From positions 325,202 to 389,201 of the forward strand of contig NZ_VTTO01000004.1 in the NCBI RefSeq assembly GCF_008364825.1: a stretch of 64,000 nucleotides of DNA, in the 5' to 3' direction. Positions 54,562 to 63,215 of this stretch are shown here, in pieces. Each line of letters opens with the position of its first letter. The first letter of the stretch is position 1. The stretch is from Azospirillum sp. B21 (lineage in GTDB: Bacteria > Pseudomonadota > Alphaproteobacteria > Azospirillales > Azospirillaceae). The notes beneath the pieces are model-generated. The model saw nothing but the letters and a program-made list of their open reading frames with translations. It did no database searches and was not told where the DNA came from. Made by a program: the position numbers and the translations under genes.

Positions 54562-55602
54562 ATGAGCACCACAAGCAACGGCGTCAGCAGGACGGGATTG
54601 CCGACCCGCCGCTTCGGCACCACCGACATGGAGATCACCCGCGTCGGCTTCGGGGCCTGGGCGATCGGCGGGCCGGATTGGGCCGCCGGCTGGGGGGCGC
54701 AGGACGACAGCCAGTCGGTCACGGCCATCCGCCATGCGGTGGAACGCGGCATCAACTGGATCGACACCGCCGCCGTCTACGGCCTCGGCCATTCCGAAGA
54801 GATCGTTCGCCAAGCCCTGGCCGAAATCCCGGAGGCCGAGCGCCCCTATGTCTTCACCAAATGCGGTCTGGTGTGGGACGAGGCCGACCGCAAGGCGATG
54901 CCGCGCCGGATCGGCAAACCCGACAGCATCCGCCGCGAACTGGAAGCGTCGCTGAAGCGGCTGGGCGTCGAGCGCATCGACCTCTACCAGATGCACTGGC
55001 CGGCCGAACATGAGGCGGTCGAGGAATATTGGCAGACCCTGCTGGACCTGAAGACGGAAGGCAAGGTCCGCGCCGTCGGCCTGTCCAACCACAACGCCGC
55101 CCAGTTGGAAGCGGCGGAGCGGCTGGGCCATGTCGACATGCTGCAGCCGCCCTTCTCGGCGATCCGGCGCGATGTCGCCGGATCCGAGTTGCCCTGGTGC
55201 CTGTCGCACCAGACCGGCGTCATCGTCTACAGCCCGATGCAAGCCGGCCTGCTGACCGGCCGCTTCACAGTGGAGCGGGCGAAGGCGCTGCCGGCCGACG
55301 ATTGGCGGTCCAGCAACGCCAACTTCACCGGCGAGGCGCTGGAGCGCAATCTGGCGCTGGCGCAGTCCTTCGGCCCGATCGCCGAGCGGCACGGCACCAC
55401 CATCGCCGCCGTCGCGGTGGCCTGGGTGCTGTCCTGGCCGGCGATCACCGGTGCCATTGTCGGCGCCCGCACGCCGGCCCAGGTTGATGGCTGGCTGGAC
55501 GCCGCCACCCTGACCCTGACGCCGGAGGATCTCGACGAAATCGCCGACTCCATCGCCCGGACCGGAGCGGGCAGCGGCCCGTCCCATCCCAACCGCGTCT
55601 GA
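54562..55602 (+). CDS. Aldo/keto reductase
   Basis: This 346-residue NADPH-dependent oxidoreductase has the AKR catalytic set: Asp in NWIDTAAVYGLGHSEEIV, the Tyr in the same segment, Lys in VFTKCGLVWD and His in LYQMHWPAEHE. GKVRAVGLSNHN and AWVLSWPAITGAIVGARTPAQV are the later family motifs. It reduces aldehydes or ketones; the substrate is unknown. The start ATG at 54562 follows AGGAGGCAACC. An FMN reductase gene follows 40 bases later on the same strand, probably in one operon. Confidence 0.87.
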   Translation: MSTTSNGVSRTGLPTRRFGTTDMEITRVGFGAWAIGGPDWAAGWGAQDDSQSVTAIRHAVERGINWIDTAAVYGLGHSEEIVRQALAEIPEAERPYVFTKCGLVWDEADRKAMPRRIGKPDSIRRELEASLKRLGVERIDLYQMHWPAEHEAVEEYWQTLLDLKTEGKVRAVGLSNHNAAQLEAAERLGHVDMLQPPFSAIRRDVAGSELPWCLSHQTGVIVYSPMQAGLLTGRFTVERAKALPADDWRSSNANFTGEALERNLALAQSFGPIAERHGTTIAAVAVAWVLSWPAITGAIVGARTPAQVDGWLDAATLTLTPEDLDEIADSIARTGAGSGPSHPNRV

Positions 55603-55642
55603 TATCGACGGGTTCGACCATAAGAGGAAAGGCAACCGCTTC

Positions 55643-56197
55643 ATGACCGATGCAACGGTGCGAGCCAAACTGCTGGGCCTGCCCGGCAGCCTGCGCAGCA
55701 ACTCCAACTCGCTGGCCGTCCTGCGCGGGCTGCAGCACGCCCTGCCGGCCGGCCTCAGCATGGACATCCGCGACCTGCGCCTGCCGCTTTACGACCAGGA
55801 CATCGACACCCCCGACGCCCCGGCGGAGGTCCAGGCCTTCCGTCAAGCCATCGCCGAGGCCGACGGCGTGGTCATCGTCACGCCGGAGTATAATTACGGT
55901 ATGCCGGGCGTGCTGAAGAACGCGCTCGACTGGGCATCGCGTCCCTACGGCAAGTCGGCGCTGAACGGCAAGCCGGTGCTGGTCATCTCCAACTCCCCCG
56001 CCTTCACCGGCGGCGTGCGCGCGCATCAGCAGGTGAACGATACGTTGCTGGCGATCCCGGCCAAGCTGATCGGCGGCGCCCAGGTGGTCATCGGCACCGT
56101 CGGCGAGAAGATCAAGGACGGCAAGCTGGCCGACGAGGCGGTGTTGAAGTTCGCACTGGGCGCCATCGACAAGGTGGTTACGGCTGCGGGGAAGTAG
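55643..56197 (+). CDS. NADPH-dependent FMN reductase (chromate/quinone reductase type)
   Basis: This 184-residue flavoprotein has the FMN-phosphate loop GSLRSNSNSLAVLR near residues 15-28, then PLYDQDID and the flavin-contacting TPEYNYGMPGVLKNALDWASR near 80-100. The group includes ChrR/YieF/ArsH-like quinone and chromate reductases. GAGGAAAGGCAACC precedes the ATG. Paired with the aldo/keto reductase it suggests a small oxidative-stress or xenobiotic module. Confidence 0.88.
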   Translation: MTDATVRAKLLGLPGSLRSNSNSLAVLRGLQHALPAGLSMDIRDLRLPLYDQDIDTPDAPAEVQAFRQAIAEADGVVIVTPEYNYGMPGVLKNALDWASRPYGKSALNGKPVLVISNSPAFTGGVRAHQQVNDTLLAIPAKLIGGAQVVIGTVGEKIKDGKLADEAVLKFALGAIDKVVTAAGK

Positions 56198-56354
56198 AGC
56201 GAATCGATTGGCTGAAGGAGCAGTCGTGGCAGCATCAGTTCATCAAGAGGTTGTTGCTATTATCACTCAGTTGAGGCTTGGGTAAAAATAAATACCGCGT
56301 GACATTTTTGCATCGATGGCTTCAATGGGTTTGTACGGAGTGTGTCCTGGGATG

Positions 56355-56412
56355 CTCAAGGGCCGCGTGCCCTCTCCCCCCTTAAGGGGGGAGAGGGCAC
56401 GCGGCCCTTGAG
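56355..56412. repeat. Perfect 58-bp palindrome A
   Basis: Bases 56355-56383 are the exact reverse complement of 56384-56412. The outer part is CTCAAGGGCCGCGTGCC and the centre is CCCTCTCCCCCCTTAAGG, meeting at TTAA. The sequence can extrude as a cruciform in DNA or fold as a 27-bp hairpin with a TTAA loop in RNA. No T-run follows. Confidence 0.9.
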
Positions 56413-56418
56413 TGCATC

Positions 56419-56476
56419 AGTTCGCACTGTTCCGCCCTGTCCCCCTTAAGGGGGACAGGGCGGAACAGTGCGAACT
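56419..56476. repeat. Perfect 58-bp palindrome B
   Basis: Bases 56419-56447 are the exact reverse complement of 56448-56476, six bases after palindrome A. The outer part is AGTTCGCACTGTTCCG and the centre CCCTGTCCCCCTTAAGG. Its inner 13 or so bases per arm resemble palindrome A (CCCTnTCCCCC...TTAA) while the outer 16 differ. It ends 64 bases before the antitoxin start. Confidence 0.9.
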
Positions 56477-56540
56477 AAAAGGTGTTGCTTTCTCAGGAAA
56501 GAAAGCTACATTGTTTTTTCAGGAGATGGAGGGCTGCGCT

Positions 56541-56921
56541 ATGACAACGAACGCCAAAGCGACCAAGGCCACTGCTGCAGAGCAGGTCGTAACCAAGGCA
56601 GTTCTGCGAGCAGCTGAACAACTCTGCATTCCCAATGGTGCGCTCGCCAAAATTCTCGGTGTTTCTGAGCCGACTGTCTCGCGTATGAAGAACCATGGCT
56701 ACCAACTCTCGGAACGCGGAAAAGAGTTCGAGCTTGCTATTCTTCTAATACGCCTTTATCGCTCACTGGACACGATCGTGGGCGGTGAAGCCGATGTGGC
56801 AAGCGCTTGGCTGAGGAACTTCAACACTGCGCTTGATGGAAAGCCGCTTGAGCAGATCCAGACCATCATTGGGCTCTTGAATGTCATCGGATATTTGGAC
56901 AGTCGACGCGCTATTGTCTAG
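56541..56921 (+). CDS. MbcA/ParS/Xre-type antitoxin
   Basis: This 126-residue protein has an Xre-like helix-turn-helix (about 22-55, with LCIPNGALAKILGVSEPTVSRMK) and an MbcA/ParS toxin-binding C-terminal domain (LIRLYRSLDTIVGGEADVASAWLRNFNTALDGKPLEQIQ in pieces, with WLRxxN and G.xP). Such antitoxins neutralise RES-domain toxins and repress their own operon. The start at 56541 has GGAGGG eight bases before it; the frame is open upstream through palindrome B. The toxin gene starts 41 bases before its stop. GC content is lower than the surroundings, suggesting transfer. Confidence 0.87.
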   Translation: MTTNAKATKATAAEQVVTKAVLRAAEQLCIPNGALAKILGVSEPTVSRMKNHGYQLSERGKEFELAILLIRLYRSLDTIVGGEADVASAWLRNFNTALDGKPLEQIQTIIGLLNVIGYLDSRRAIV

Positions 56922-57624
56922 TAAGCGTCCTTTAGGTGGAAGTGTGTGGAGAGTGGTGGAGGCCCAAAATAAGGTCTCCACCCTTAAGCTTGTCGATAAT
57001 TTAGATGAGCAGTATCTTCTGGAAGACTTGATTGAAGCGACGAAGCCTAAGCTTCCAAAGCAGTGTAGTGGGCTAAACTTCTTGCTTTCATCACCGTTCC
57101 GTTATGATGCGGAATATCCTAATGGCTCGCGTTTTCGTAGGGCAGGGAAAACTCTTGGTGTTTTCTATGCCTCTGAGGATGTAAAAACTGCGGTTGCGGA
57201 GCTGTGTTTTTACAGACTGCTATTTTTCTCTGAGTCTCCGCAAACTCAAATGCCAGCTAATCCTGGAGAATATACGGCTTTTTCTGTAGAATATAAAACT
57301 GACATCGGCTTGGATTTGATGGATGCGCCGCTTTCCGATCAAAGCTCTCTTTGGCTCCATCCTACTATATACGGTCCCTGCCAAGATTTGGCTGATGCAG
57401 CACGCCAAGTCGGAGTGCAGGCTATTCGCTACGAATCAATCCGCGACCCGGAACGCGGTGCTAACTTGGCTCTGTTAGATTGCGCTGTGTTCTGCAAGCC
57501 CGAGCCAACAAGTCTGCAGAGTTGGCAGCTATTCTTGCGTCGAGATAGTGTACAGGCGTTGCGTGAGTTCCCGCGCCTGACATTGAATTTCGAGAAATCC
57601 GGCTTCAACGACCCACGCCTGTAA
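56881..57624 (+). CDS. RES-domain toxin (NAD+-degrading or ADP-ribosylating type)
   Basis: This 247-residue protein carries the RES fold: an early Arg in VWRVVEAQ, the FRYDAEYPNGSRFRRAG segment, Tyr and Glu in VFYASEDVKTAVAELCF and Ser in YESIRDPERGANLALLD. RES toxins of the MbcT/Res/ParT type consume NAD+ or ADP-ribosylate a target. It overlaps the antitoxin by 41 bases in another frame, so translation is coupled. Codon use and GC are clearly lower than in neighbours (many A/T-ending codons), which points to recent transfer. It is longer than the most compact RES toxins, with an N-terminal extension of about 40 residues. Confidence 0.85.
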   Translation: MSSDIWTVDALLSSKRPLGGSVWRVVEAQNKVSTLKLVDNLDEQYLLEDLIEATKPKLPKQCSGLNFLLSSPFRYDAEYPNGSRFRRAGKTLGVFYASEDVKTAVAELCFYRLLFFSESPQTQMPANPGEYTAFSVEYKTDIGLDLMDAPLSDQSSLWLHPTIYGPCQDLADAARQVGVQAIRYESIRDPERGANLALLDCAVFCKPEPTSLQSWQLFLRRDSVQALREFPRLTLNFEKSGFNDPRL

Positions 57625-57695
57625 GCCGCGGGGTCGGTCATATCAAGATCAGGTGGATGCGGGAGAGCCGCCGGCCCTCCCGCGACTCCGATGAC

Positions 57696-58931
57696 TTACC
57701 CGATCTTCTGCTTGGCCATCGCGCCCAGACGCAGGCGGAGCGCGTTCAGCTTGATGAAGCCTTCGGCGTCCTTCTGGTTGTAGACGCTGTCCTGCTCGAA
57801 GGTCACATAGTCCATGCGGTACAGGGAGTTGGGCGACTTGCGGCCGACGACCGTGACGTTGCCCTTGAACAGCTTCAGGCGGACCGTGCCGTTGACCAGC
57901 GACTGGGTCTGGTCGATCAGCGCCTGGATGGCCAGACGCTCCGGGCTCCACCAGTAGCCGCAATAGATCAGCTCGGCGTAGCGCGGCATCAGCTCGTCCT
58001 TCAGGTGGCCGGCGCCGCGGTCGAGCGTGATGCTCTCCATGGCGCGGTGCGCCACCAGCAGGATGCTGCCGCCCGGGGTCTCGTAGACGCCGCGCGACTT
58101 CATGCCGACATAGCGGTTCTCGACCAGATCGAGGCGGCCGATGCCGTTCTCGCCGCCCAGGCGGTTCAGCTCGGTCAGCAGGGCCGCCGGGGACAGCGCC
58201 TTGCCGTCGATGGCGACCGCGTCACCGTTCTTGAACTCGACCTCGATGTAGGTCGGGGTGTCCGGCGCCTTTTCCGGGGCGACGGAGCGGGTGTACATGT
58301 CCTCGTCCGGCTCGACCCACGGATCCTCCAGCGCCTTGCCCTCATACGAGATGTGCAGGAGGTTGGCGTCGGTGGAGTAGGGGGCCTCGCCGCGCTTGTC
58401 CTTGGCGATCGGAATCTGGTTCTTCTCGGCGTAGTCCAGCAGCGTGGTGCGGCTGTTCAGGGTCCACTCGCGCCACGGCGCGATGACCGTGATGTCCGGC
58501 CGCAGGGCGTAGTAGCCCAGCTCGAAGCGGACCTGGTCGTTGCCCTTGCCGGTGGCGCCATGGGCGACGGCGTCGGCGCCGACCATGTTGGCGATCTCGA
58601 TCTGGCGCTTGGCGATCAGCGGCCGGGCGATCGAGGTGCCGAGCAGGTAGGTGCCCTCGTAGAGCGTGTTGGCGCGGAACATCGGGAAGACGAAGTCGCG
58701 AACGAATTCCTCGCGCAGGTCGTCGATGAAGATGTTTTCCGGCTTGATGCCCAGAAGCTCGGCCTTCTTGCGGGCGGGCTCCAGCTCCTCGCCCTGGCCG
58801 AGGTCGGCGGTGAAGGTCACCACCTCGCAGGAATAGGTCTCCTGCAGCCACTTCAGGATGACCGAGGTGTCGAGGCCGCCCGAATAGGCGAGCACCACTT
58901 TCTTGATCTGTTTGCCGGACGCGCCGCTCAT
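57696..58931 (-). CDS. argG: Argininosuccinate synthase
   Basis: This 411-residue enzyme joins citrulline and aspartate with ATP in arginine synthesis. The ATP PP-loop is AYSGGLDTS at residues 15-23; [18 protein letters not shown] and [20 protein letters not shown] are later conserved parts. Length is usual. It reads towards the RES toxin with 71 bases between the stops, which contain a weak hairpin but no T-run. argH is not adjacent. Confidence 0.96.
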   Translation of the reverse strand: MSGASGKQIKKVVLAYSGGLDTSVILKWLQETYSCEVVTFTADLGQGEELEPARKKAELLGIKPENIFIDDLREEFVRDFVFPMFRANTLYEGTYLLGTSIARPLIAKRQIEIANMVGADAVAHGATGKGNDQVRFELGYYALRPDITVIAPWREWTLNSRTTLLDYAEKNQIPIAKDKRGEAPYSTDANLLHISYEGKALEDPWVEPDEDMYTRSVAPEKAPDTPTYIEVEFKNGDAVAIDGKALSPAALLTELNRLGGENGIGRLDLVENRYVGMKSRGVYETPGGSILLVAHRAMESITLDRGAGHLKDELMPRYAELIYCGYWWSPERLAIQALIDQTQSLVNGTVRLKLFKGNVTVVGRKSPNSLYRMDYVTFEQDSVYNQKDAEGFIKLNALRLRLGAMAKQKIG

Positions 58932-59040
58932 GGGACTGCTCTTGCAGTAGAGAAAGGTAAGGCCGCGACCGTAAGGCCTTTCCCGCCCACCTTCAAGCCC
59001 CGCGGGCGCCGTTTAGGCGCCGAACGGCTATGGGGAGCGC

Positions 59041-59592
59041 CTACTCGATCTTCTCGCCGGCGTAGGTGCCCCAGAAATCGGCACGCTTCATCCAGCCGCG
59101 ATAGCCTTTCAACTCCACCTCGCACCAGTCGTCGCGGCATTTCTTCAGCGATCCGATGACGCCCGGCTCGGCCCGCGCCACCACCGCGCTGTCGCCGCGC
59201 GGCGCCTCGTGCACGGTGCGGGTCTGGCCGACGATCAGGACGCCGCGGCGGCCGGACAGCGCGCTCTGGTGCACCCATCCTTCCGCCCCCTCCCAGTCGC
59301 GGATGCGACGCCAGGTGTCGAATTCCTGGATGATCTCCACCGGCATGTCCTTGCGGCGGAAGACCCATTCGATGGGGTAGCTGCCGTTGGGGCCGGAGCG
59401 CAGGTTCACTTCGCCGACGCGCACGGTGACGAAGCGGGGGATCGGCAGGCCCGACGCGTGGGTGGGGTCCTTGCGATTTTCCGTGCCTTTCTCCGCGGCC
59501 CAGGCCGTGCCGCCATAGGCCGTGCTGCCGCAGGCCGCGCCCAGCCCCATCATCAGGGCCAGCATGGCGAGGACGGAGCGGCGGACGAGCAT
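59041..59592 (-). CDS. Secreted bacterial SH3-domain protein
   Basis: This 183-residue protein has a signal peptide (MLVRRSVLAMLALMMGLGAAC, with a Cys at 21 that could make it a lipoprotein, though no perfect lipobox) and two SH3-like repeats: VNLRSGPNGSYPIEWVFRRKDMPVEIIQEFDTWRRIRDWEGAEGWVH (in pieces) and GVIGSLKKCRDDWCEVELKGYRGWMKR. Such domains bind cell-wall peptides. The Cys pair in KKCRDDWCEV may form a disulfide. It lies upstream of argG on the same strand, 109 bases away. Confidence 0.83.
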   Translation of the reverse strand: MLVRRSVLAMLALMMGLGAACGSTAYGGTAWAAEKGTENRKDPTHASGLPIPRFVTVRVGEVNLRSGPNGSYPIEWVFRRKDMPVEIIQEFDTWRRIRDWEGAEGWVHQSALSGRRGVLIVGQTRTVHEAPRGDSAVVARAEPGVIGSLKKCRDDWCEVELKGYRGWMKRADFWGTYAGEKIE

Positions 59593-59844
59593 GGCGGCAC
59601 CGGTGTTGACGGAAGGGAGCGGCGAAATCGGGCCGCACTATAGAGACCACCCGTTCGATAGGGCAAGCGCCGCCACCCCCAATCGGAGGATGTGGTCCAA
59701 CCGCCGGATGTCCTGCCGCAGGACGGGCATTCGCGACGGACTTCTGGACAGTCCAACGGCCGCTTGGTATGGCAACCGGGGACCGGAACAGCCACGCAGG
59801 ACCATGAGATGCGGGCGGGCCGGGGCAAGGGAGGACCAGCACCG

Positions 59845-60834
59845 ATGACCGACAAGAAGAAGCCGCTCGTTGTCGTCACCCGCAAGCTGCCGGACGTCAT
59901 CGAGACGCGGATGATGGAGCTGTTCGACACCCGGCTCAATCCGGACGACGTTCCGCTGACCCCCGCCCAGATGCAGGAGGCGATGGCCGTCGCCGAGGTT
60001 CTGGTGCCCACCGTCACCGACCGCATCGACCGCGCCCTGATCGAGTCCGCCGGATCTCAGCTGCGGCTGATCGCCTCCTTCGGCACCGGCGTCGACCACA
60101 TCGACCTGAAGGCGGCGCGCGAGCGCGGCATCATCGTCACCAACACCCCCGGCGTTCTGACCGACGACACGGCCGACATGACCATGGCGCTGCTGCTGGC
60201 CACCGCGCGGCGCGTGGCGGAAGGCGAGCGGCTGGTCCGCTCCGGCCAGTGGACCGGCTGGGGCCCGACCACCATGCTGGGCCACCGCATCAGCGGCAAG
60301 CGGCTGGGCATCCTGGGCATGGGCCGCATCGGCTCGGCCCTGGCGCGCCGGGCGCGCGCCTTCGGCATGTCGATCCACTACCACAACCGCCGCCGCGTCC
60401 ATCCCGAGCTGGAACAGGAGCTGGAGGCGACCTACTGGTCCAGCCTGGACCAGATGCTGGCGCGGATGGACATCGTGTCGATCAACTGCCCGCACACGCC
60501 GGCCACTTATCATCTGCTGTCGGAACGCCGGCTGAAGCTGCTGCGGCCGCACTGCTATATCGTCAACACCTCGCGCGGCGAGGTGATCGACGAGGTGGCG
60601 CTGACCCGCATGCTGTCGAAGGGCGAGATCGCCGGTGCCGGCCTGGACGTGTTCGAGCATGAGCCGGCCGTCAACCCAAAGCTTCTGCGGCTGGACAACG
60701 TCGTGCTGTTGCCGCACATGGGTTCCGCCACCATTGAGGGGCGCATCGACATGGGCGAGAAGGTGGTGATCAACATCAAGACCTTCATCGACGGCCACAC
60801 CCCGCCCGACCGCGTGCTGGAAGCGCTTCTGTAA
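59845..60834 (+). CDS. D-2-hydroxyacid dehydrogenase (glyoxylate/hydroxypyruvate reductase type)
   Basis: This 329-residue enzyme has the NAD-binding GILGMGRIGSALARRA near residues 155-170, the substrate-binding GTGVDHIDL near 79-87, the catalytic Arg in NTSRGEVIDE, Glu in AGLDVFEHEP and His in LLPHMGSAT. These are the D-2-hydroxyacid dehydrogenase landmarks, closest to glyoxylate reductase/GyaR. The frame is open upstream; the ATG at 59845 has GGGAGGACCAGC before it. An intergenic dyad repeat follows at 60868. Confidence 0.9.
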   Translation: MTDKKKPLVVVTRKLPDVIETRMMELFDTRLNPDDVPLTPAQMQEAMAVAEVLVPTVTDRIDRALIESAGSQLRLIASFGTGVDHIDLKAARERGIIVTNTPGVLTDDTADMTMALLLATARRVAEGERLVRSGQWTGWGPTTMLGHRISGKRLGILGMGRIGSALARRARAFGMSIHYHNRRRVHPELEQELEATYWSSLDQMLARMDIVSINCPHTPATYHLLSERRLKLLRPHCYIVNTSRGEVIDEVALTRMLSKGEIAGAGLDVFEHEPAVNPKLLRLDNVVLLPHMGSATIEGRIDMGEKVVINIKTFIDGHTPPDRVLEALL

Positions 60835-60867
60835 GGGGCGGGATGGGGCAGGCGGCGTATTATCGGC

Positions 60868-60966
60868 GGTCATTCCCGCGAAGGCGGGAATCCAGCTTGC
60901 CCTTTGGTTGCCCGACGACATGCCCCGACACAATGCCTGGATCCCCGCCTTCGCGGGGATGACGGC
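60868..60966. repeat. Dispersed dyad repeat (ATTCCCGCGAAGGCGGGAATCCA type)
   Basis: A left unit CATTCCCGCGAAGGCGGGAA followed by TCCAG, and a right unit TGGATCCCCGCCTTCGCGGGG followed by ATGACGGC (given in pieces) face each other across about 50 bases. Each unit is itself a hairpin and the two are near reverse complements, so the whole forms a larger stem. Elements of this sequence are common between genes in many proteobacteria. Confidence 0.8.
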
Positions 60967-61011
60967 CTGATCGAAGACGTGCCTGCCGCCGTCGAACCGG
61001 CGAAGGCTCGG

Positions 61012-61455
61012 TCAGGACGCGGAGGTTTCCAGCGCCGACACGTCCTGCAGTTCCGCCTCCAGCCTGGTCTTGGCGGCGGCGGCGATTTCCTCGTCGGCCT
61101 GGATGCGGCTCATGTCCTCCGGCGTCACGGCGCCGGCGGCGATCACCAGTTCGGCGAAGTCCGACAGATAGACGCTACCCTTCACCGTGCGCTGGACCAG
61201 CACGTTGCGCTTGTCCTCCGCATCGCGCTTGCGCTTGACGAAACCCAGCACCGACAACCGGTCGAGCGCGCGGGTCACGGCGGGCTTGGAGATGTTCAGC
61301 AGGGACGCGAGGCCGCGCACGGTGTGCGGCGGATCGGTCAGATAGACCTGGAGCAGGATCGCCAGCTGTCGCGCCGACAGGTCCGGCCCGTCCCGGCGGA
61401 CGCTGGCGACCAGCGCCGTGCGCCACAACCCCAGCGCCTTCAGGTTCCGTGCCAT
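61012..61455 (-). CDS. MarR-family transcriptional regulator
   Basis: This 147-residue protein has the winged helix of MarR: LSARQLAILLQVYLTDPPHTVRGLASLLNISKPAVTRALDRLSVLGFVKRKRDAEDKRNVLVQRT in pieces, with the recognition helix SKPAVTRALDRL and the D.R wing DAEDKRN. It would bind DNA as a dimer. The ATG at 61455 has GGAGGC-like sequence before it. It lies upstream of no gene on its own strand within 170 bases. Confidence 0.87.
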   Translation of the reverse strand: MARNLKALGLWRTALVASVRRDGPDLSARQLAILLQVYLTDPPHTVRGLASLLNISKPAVTRALDRLSVLGFVKRKRDAEDKRNVLVQRTVKGSVYLSDFAELVIAAGAVTPEDMSRIQADEEIAAAAKTRLEAELQDVSALETSAS

Positions 61456-61591
61456 GCCTCCCTCCGGAAAGCCGCGCCTGGCTCCGCAACCGGAGCACGC
61501 GCCGCGAAGTGTCGCCTACCCGAACGATGCAGGCAAGAGATTCGCGTTCACCGGACAGGAGAAGCGGCGCGGTCGGCCGCGTGCATCGCTT

Positions 61592-63139
61592 CTACTTTCC
61601 TTCCCGCTTCAACAGCAGCGGCTTTGCCGTGCCGGTGACCAGCACATTCCCGCCGGTCAGTGGGACCATGGTCAGGCTGAAGCCGGCCGACACGGGCGCG
61701 AGGCTGACCGCCTGCTTCGCCGCATTGGGGGCGGGGGAGACACCCGCCGCCTTGACCTCCTTCGGGTCGAAGGGGGCGTCCTCGCCCTGGCCGGCAACGT
61801 CATAGCCGCCGCACTCGCTGCCGACGCAGATGCCGGTGGCGTCGATGCGGGCCTTGCCGGCGGGGCCGCCGAAGGGCGTGTCCTCCGCACTGCCAGTCCA
61901 GCTCCAGCTGCCGCGCAGCCAATCGGGAAGGCGGGTGTCCTTCTGGAGTTCCAGGTTGTCGGCGATCAGCCCCATGCTGCCGCCCAAGCCCTGTGCCGCC
62001 ACCGCCTCGGCGATGCGGCGGGCCTCGGCGGTGCCGATGGAATAGCGGCCGGCGATCTGCGGCGTCCATGCCGCCACCGCGCCATCCACCGCGGCGCGGA
62101 GACGTTCGCCCCAACCCGGCGCGATCCAGCGCGGGTTGCTCCAGCCGGCGGCATCCTTGACCAGCGCCGCCAGTTCCGGTGCGTCGGCGAGGAACAGGCG
62201 CGGGTCGACCGCCGACTTCATGCGGTCGATCGCCATCTGGCGGTAGCTGGCGAAGCGGATGGTGCCGGTGCGGTTGGACGCGGCCTCCAGCATCGGGGCC
62301 AGCAGGTCGTCCACCGCCGTCCAGGCGGGGGAGGCGAGCAGGGCGTTGTCGTCCGGGCAGGCGGGATGGGCGCCGAAATTGTCGCGGTTGCTGCCATAGA
62401 GCGGCTCCATCGCCTTCCAGGCCGCCGCACCGCGCCGCTCCATCACCGAGCAGGGCCACGCCATCTCGACATCGTCGCTGACCACCCGCAAGGCGGTCAG
62501 GAAGCCCTCGTCGGTCGTCAGGTCGACTCCCGACGCGGTCTCGCGCGAATAAGGATCCTCGATGCCCTCGACGGCTTCGCGCAGCAGGGCGTCGGCCTTG
62601 GCGCGGTCGGGGGAGGGGCCGAAGCGCAGCGCATAGGCGGTCCACCCCTTGCCCAGCCCGCCGCGGATCTCGGCCAGCCGCTTCCCGGCGCCGGCCGGGT
62701 CGGCGGCGATCCCGTCGACGATGGCCGCCAGCGCGGTGACCGCCTTGGGCACCGACTCGGCCAACGCGGTCCTGCGGGCGTCGAGGACCGGACCGAGGCA
62801 GGTGGCGACGGACGAGCCCGCCGTGGCGCACTGATTGCGCTGGGCCAGCCACGCCTTCTGCTCCGCCCGCAGCCGTTCGCGGTCGGCGGTACCGGACAGG
62901 GCCTGCAGCGTCTTGTAGGCGTCGGCGATCTCACTGTCGGCATCGGCCAGCTTCGGATCGGCGCAGATCGCCTTTTCCACGGGCGTGGAGGCCGCCTTGC
63001 AGTCGAAGGACGGCTGTGCCCGGGCCGTACCGCCTGCGACCATGACCGAAAGGGCCAGTGCCGCGCCGGCGAGCGCCATCCGTCCATGCGGCGGCAGCGT
63101 CAAGCGGATCGACGGTCCCGTAAGGTCCAGCTGGCCCAT
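61592..63139 (-). CDS. LprI-domain secreted protein
   Basis: This 515-residue protein has a signal peptide (about 20-43, ending ARAQP) and an N-terminal LprI/lysozyme-inhibitor domain: FDCKAASTPVEKAICADPKLADADSEIADAYKTLQAL, then LRAEQKAWLAQRNQCA. Such domains have paired Cys residues and the motif K.IC....LA..D. The long rest is not recognised; a WRGSWSWTGSAEDTPFGG segment and a Cys pair near 430 stand out. The ATG at 63139 fits the GGGAG ribosome site better than the ATG three bases upstream. A hydrophobic-membrane gene lies upstream on the same strand. Confidence 0.72.
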   Translation of the reverse strand: MGQLDLTGPSIRLTLPPHGRMALAGAALALSVMVAGGTARAQPSFDCKAASTPVEKAICADPKLADADSEIADAYKTLQALSGTADRERLRAEQKAWLAQRNQCATAGSSVATCLGPVLDARRTALAESVPKAVTALAAIVDGIAADPAGAGKRLAEIRGGLGKGWTAYALRFGPSPDRAKADALLREAVEGIEDPYSRETASGVDLTTDEGFLTALRVVSDDVEMAWPCSVMERRGAAAWKAMEPLYGSNRDNFGAHPACPDDNALLASPAWTAVDDLLAPMLEAASNRTGTIRFASYRQMAIDRMKSAVDPRLFLADAPELAALVKDAAGWSNPRWIAPGWGERLRAAVDGAVAAWTPQIAGRYSIGTAEARRIAEAVAAQGLGGSMGLIADNLELQKDTRLPDWLRGSWSWTGSAEDTPFGGPAGKARIDATGICVGSECGGYDVAGQGEDAPFDPKEVKAAGVSPAPNAAKQAVSLAPVSAGFSLTMVPLTGGNVLVTGTAKPLLLKREGK

Positions 63140-63215
63140 CATGTCTCCCTGGGATTGTGGCCCGGGGAAGATACGGAATCCCCCGCCATTTGTCCCGTCC
63201 CAGGGCAGGAAGATC

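Larger units (their letters stand above)
56198..56540. other. 343-base region with two large palindromes
   Basis: No gene is supported. The region is AT-rich on both sides of two adjacent 58-bp perfect palindromes (56355-56412 and 56419-56476) and leads into a toxin-antitoxin pair. Confidence 0.6.

Noticed and set aside
56355..56476. CRISPR or tandem repeat array at the palindromes
   Set aside because: There are only two units, their outer halves differ, and each is itself a perfect palindrome rather than a repeat-spacer unit.
56355..56476. Ordinary rho-independent terminator of the FMN reductase gene
   Set aside because: The stems are far longer than terminators, no T-run follows either, and the first begins over 150 bases after the stop.
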